Source of the DNA: an uncultured Gammaproteobacteria bacterium
GTDB lineage: Bacteria > Pseudomonadota > Gammaproteobacteria > Ga0077536
Assembly (NCBI GenBank): GCA_938075585.1
Contig: CALJHG010000047.1
Span: forward strand, 1-32,593
Length of the DNA: 32,593 bases
Direction: 5' to 3'
Positions 30,639-32,593 of the stretch are shown here, piece by piece. The stretch's first letter is position 1. Every line of letters starts with the position of its first letter. The translations under genes and the position numbers were made by a program. The notes beneath the pieces were generated by a model. The model was not told the DNA's origin. It searched no databases and worked only from the letters and a program-made list of their open reading frames with translations.

Positions 30639-32528
30639 ATGATTAAGGTAACTAACGTGTCCTTACGACGGGGCGGCGAACTCCTATTTGAGGATGCTAG
30701 CTTTTCAATTTATCCCGGTCATCGTGTTGGTTTGATAGGTGCTAATGGTGTCGGTAAGACAAGTTTATTCAAATTGCTCGATTCTACATTACCCCTAGAC
30801 AGTGGCGATATCGCATTGCCTTCATCTGCAAAATTGGCATGTGTGTCTCAAGAAATTTTTGATACTGAATTATCAGCAATTAATTATGTCATGGCAGGGG
30901 ATACGGACCTTGTGATGGCAAAACAGGAATTGATTGCAGCAGAGGTGAAGAACCAAGATGAGGCCTTAGCATTAGCATACGATAAGATCGAACAGGCAGG
31001 TGGATATACTGCGGAGACTCGAGCGGCTAAATTGCTAGCAGGTCTAGGTTTTTCGATTGAAGAGCAAAGTCAGTTGTTTAATACTTTCTCAGGTGGGTGG
31101 CGTATGCGTTTAAATTTAGCTCGCGCCCTGATGACTCCTTCAGATATTTTAATGCTAGATGAACCAACTAACCATCTCGATCTGGACGCTATTGTGTGGT
31201 TAGAAAATTGGTTGGTGAGATACCAAGGGATGCTGATAGTTATTTCGCATGATAGAGATTTTTTAAATACAGTTACTACTAACATAATTAACATTGAGAA
31301 TAAAAAAATCGATGCCTATACGGGTAATTATGCCGATTTCGAAAGACAAAGAGCTGCAAGATTGTCTACTCAAAACGCTGCCTATCTCAAGCAACAAAAA
31401 GACATACTTCACATACAAGCTTTTGTAGATAGATTTAAAGCCAAAGCAAGTAAGGCTAAGCAGGCGCAGAGCAGACTAAAGGCATTGTCACGGATGAAGA
31501 GAGTGAGTTCGGCACACATTGACTCTCCGTTTTCTTTTAGTTTCTTCGAGCCTGAAAAAATGCCAGCACAACTATTAACTATGAACGATTGTGATATAGG
31601 CTATGACAATATTCGAGTTTTGAGAGAACTAACGTTAACTATTGCGCCAGGTGACCGGATTGGTTTGTTGGGTGCAAATGGGGCAGGAAAATCCACCTTC
31701 ATTAAAGCTTTAGCACATGAAATATCTATAATCAGCGGGACGGTTGAGCGCGCCAATAGTTTAACGGTCGGATACTTCGCTCAGCATCAGGTGGAACAAT
31801 TACGAAGCGATGAAACTCCTTTAGAGTTTTTAACACGATTAGATCGCTCGATACCTGAAAGAGACCTGCGGACTTATCTAGGTGGGTTTGGTTTCTCTAA
31901 CGAATGCGCCCTACGCGCTATCGGGCCATTATCTGGTGGGGAAAAAGCGCGATTAGTTTTAGCGGCTATTGTTCGGCAAAAACCAAACCTATTGCTGTTA
32001 GATGAGCCAACCAACCATTTGGATTTACAAATGCGGCATGCTTTAGGCGTTGCGCTTCAGGGGTACGAAGGAGCATTAGTGGTAGTATCGCACGATAGAT
32101 ATTTGCTTGAATCAGTTAGTGATAAATTTAAGTTGGTAGCCAACGGAAGGATAGAGGAATTTGATGGGAGTCTAAGCGATTATACCAAATGGCTAACAGA
32201 TACTCGCTCCCAAAAGTCTGCATTGTTGAAGGAAGAGGTTTTGAGACATGAGTCTAAAAAAGACAAACGTAAAAGAGAGGCAAAATCGAGAACTAGAAAG
32301 AGTGAGCTCGTTAAACGTGTGAGCTACTTAGAAGAAAGTGTAAACATTTTAAGTAAACTCGTATCTGAAACTAATGCGAAGTTAGCGGATAGTAGTATTT
32401 ATGTAGAAGGACGACAGGGTGAACTTAAAGAGCTCTTAGGTGAGCAAAAGATCCAATCTAAAAAATTGAGGTGCGCGGAAAAAGAGTGGTTAGAGGCTAC
32501 AACTCAATTAGAAGGGTCTCAGCTTTAG
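30639..32528 (+). CDS. yheS: ABC-F family ATPase (YheS-type)
   Basis: The ~629-aa protein has two ATP-binding cassettes: Walker A GANGVGKT and GANGAGKS, signatures FSGGWRMRL and LSGGEKARL, and Walker B LMLDEPTNHLD and LLLDEPTNHLD. A linker with AFVDRFKAKASKAKQAQSRLKALSRM joins them (the P-site tRNA interaction motif), and a C-terminal coiled coil follows. The order and wording fit E. coli YheS. ABC-F proteins act on the ribosome to relieve stalls. I prefer the ATG at 30639 (MIKVTNVSLRRGG); the track's GTG at 30630 adds three residues. Confidence 0.94.
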   Translation: MIKVTNVSLRRGGELLFEDASFSIYPGHRVGLIGANGVGKTSLFKLLDSTLPLDSGDIALPSSAKLACVSQEIFDTELSAINYVMAGDTDLVMAKQELIAAEVKNQDEALALAYDKIEQAGGYTAETRAAKLLAGLGFSIEEQSQLFNTFSGGWRMRLNLARALMTPSDILMLDEPTNHLDLDAIVWLENWLVRYQGMLIVISHDRDFLNTVTTNIINIENKKIDAYTGNYADFERQRAARLSTQNAAYLKQQKDILHIQAFVDRFKAKASKAKQAQSRLKALSRMKRVSSAHIDSPFSFSFFEPEKMPAQLLTMNDCDIGYDNIRVLRELTLTIAPGDRIGLLGANGAGKSTFIKALAHEISIISGTVERANSLTVGYFAQHQVEQLRSDETPLEFLTRLDRSIPERDLRTYLGGFGFSNECALRAIGPLSGGEKARLVLAAIVRQKPNLLLLDEPTNHLDLQMRHALGVALQGYEGALVVVSHDRYLLESVSDKFKLVANGRIEEFDGSLSDYTKWLTDTRSQKSALLKEEVLRHESKKDKRKREAKSRTRKSELVKRVSYLEESVNILSKLVSETNAKLADSSIYVEGRQGELKELLGEQKIQSKKLRCAEKEWLEATTQLEGSQL

Positions 32529-32593
32529 TGAATTCTAGCGTCAAAATTTATTTACGTGAGTGTAAATAGCTAGTAAAAGAAAAAAATCGACCA

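Overview
The window looks like a chromosomal segment of a bacterium, probably a marine-type gammaproteobacterium of moderate, rather AT-leaning base composition. This is an inference: the housekeeping genes (a YheS-type ABC-F protein, yhbY, yidD, a zf-CHCC protein, queC/queE, a DUF423 membrane protein) and encoded-CCA tRNAs fit that group, but there is no rRNA or other decisive marker. There is no phage, IS element, integrase or CRISPR array. Coding density is high and most genes lie in short, closely spaced operons.

Layout. 1-670: 5' part of a DUF423 membrane protein gene and tRNA-Ser(GCU), both on the minus strand. 761-6824: a TauD-like dioxygenase and a serine hydrolase (minus), a thiolase-fold protein lacking the usual nucleophile motif (plus), then an NTF2-like protein and a tungsten/molybdenum-type aldehyde ferredoxin oxidoreductase (minus). 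6969-8642: DUF427, YbaK-type deacylase and LLM oxidoreductase (plus). 8652-9615: an AmiS/UreI channel divergent from a truncated haemoglobin, with a palindrome between them. 9633-13139: galE, a CDP-glycerol-transferase-like protein and a Wzx-like flippase, a surface polysaccharide cluster on the minus strand.

13295-18195 is the most interesting part. A family III CoA-transferase, a 354-aa protein of unknown function and a UGSC-family selenoprotein form a tight plus-strand operon, followed by a PhyH-like dioxygenase and two small unknown proteins. The ORF track splits the selenoprotein into two pieces at an in-frame TGA (15811-15813). The TGA is followed at once by Gly-Ser-Cys-Ser-Ser-Cys, the frame stays open for 81 codons, and a hairpin with a GUC apical loop starts 12 nt after the TGA, as expected for a bacterial SECIS element. 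The real product is a 175-aa protein with selenocysteine at residue 94. Its redox motif and the residues after it resemble, from memory, the selenocysteine segment of glycine/sarcosine/betaine reductase protein B (GrdB type). The operon may therefore be a reductive or C-X-cleaving pathway on a substrate that is then handled by CoA transfer.

18208-23622: two MDR dehydrogenases, a Tat-like DUF1326 protein, a small HExxH putative metalloprotein, an LLM oxidoreductase and PxpA. 24009-25694: tRNA-Arg(ACG), queC, queE, tRNA-Arg(UCG). 25784-32528: a single-chain biotin-dependent acyl-CoA carboxylase, a Nudix hydrolase, yidD and a zf-CHCC protein (minus), yhbY and a YheS-type ABC-F ATPase. Overall the window suggests a metabolically versatile heterotroph with several CoA-ester, dioxygenase and flavin enzymes that also uses selenium and probably tungsten or molybdenum. 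No selA, selB, selC or selD gene lies in the window.
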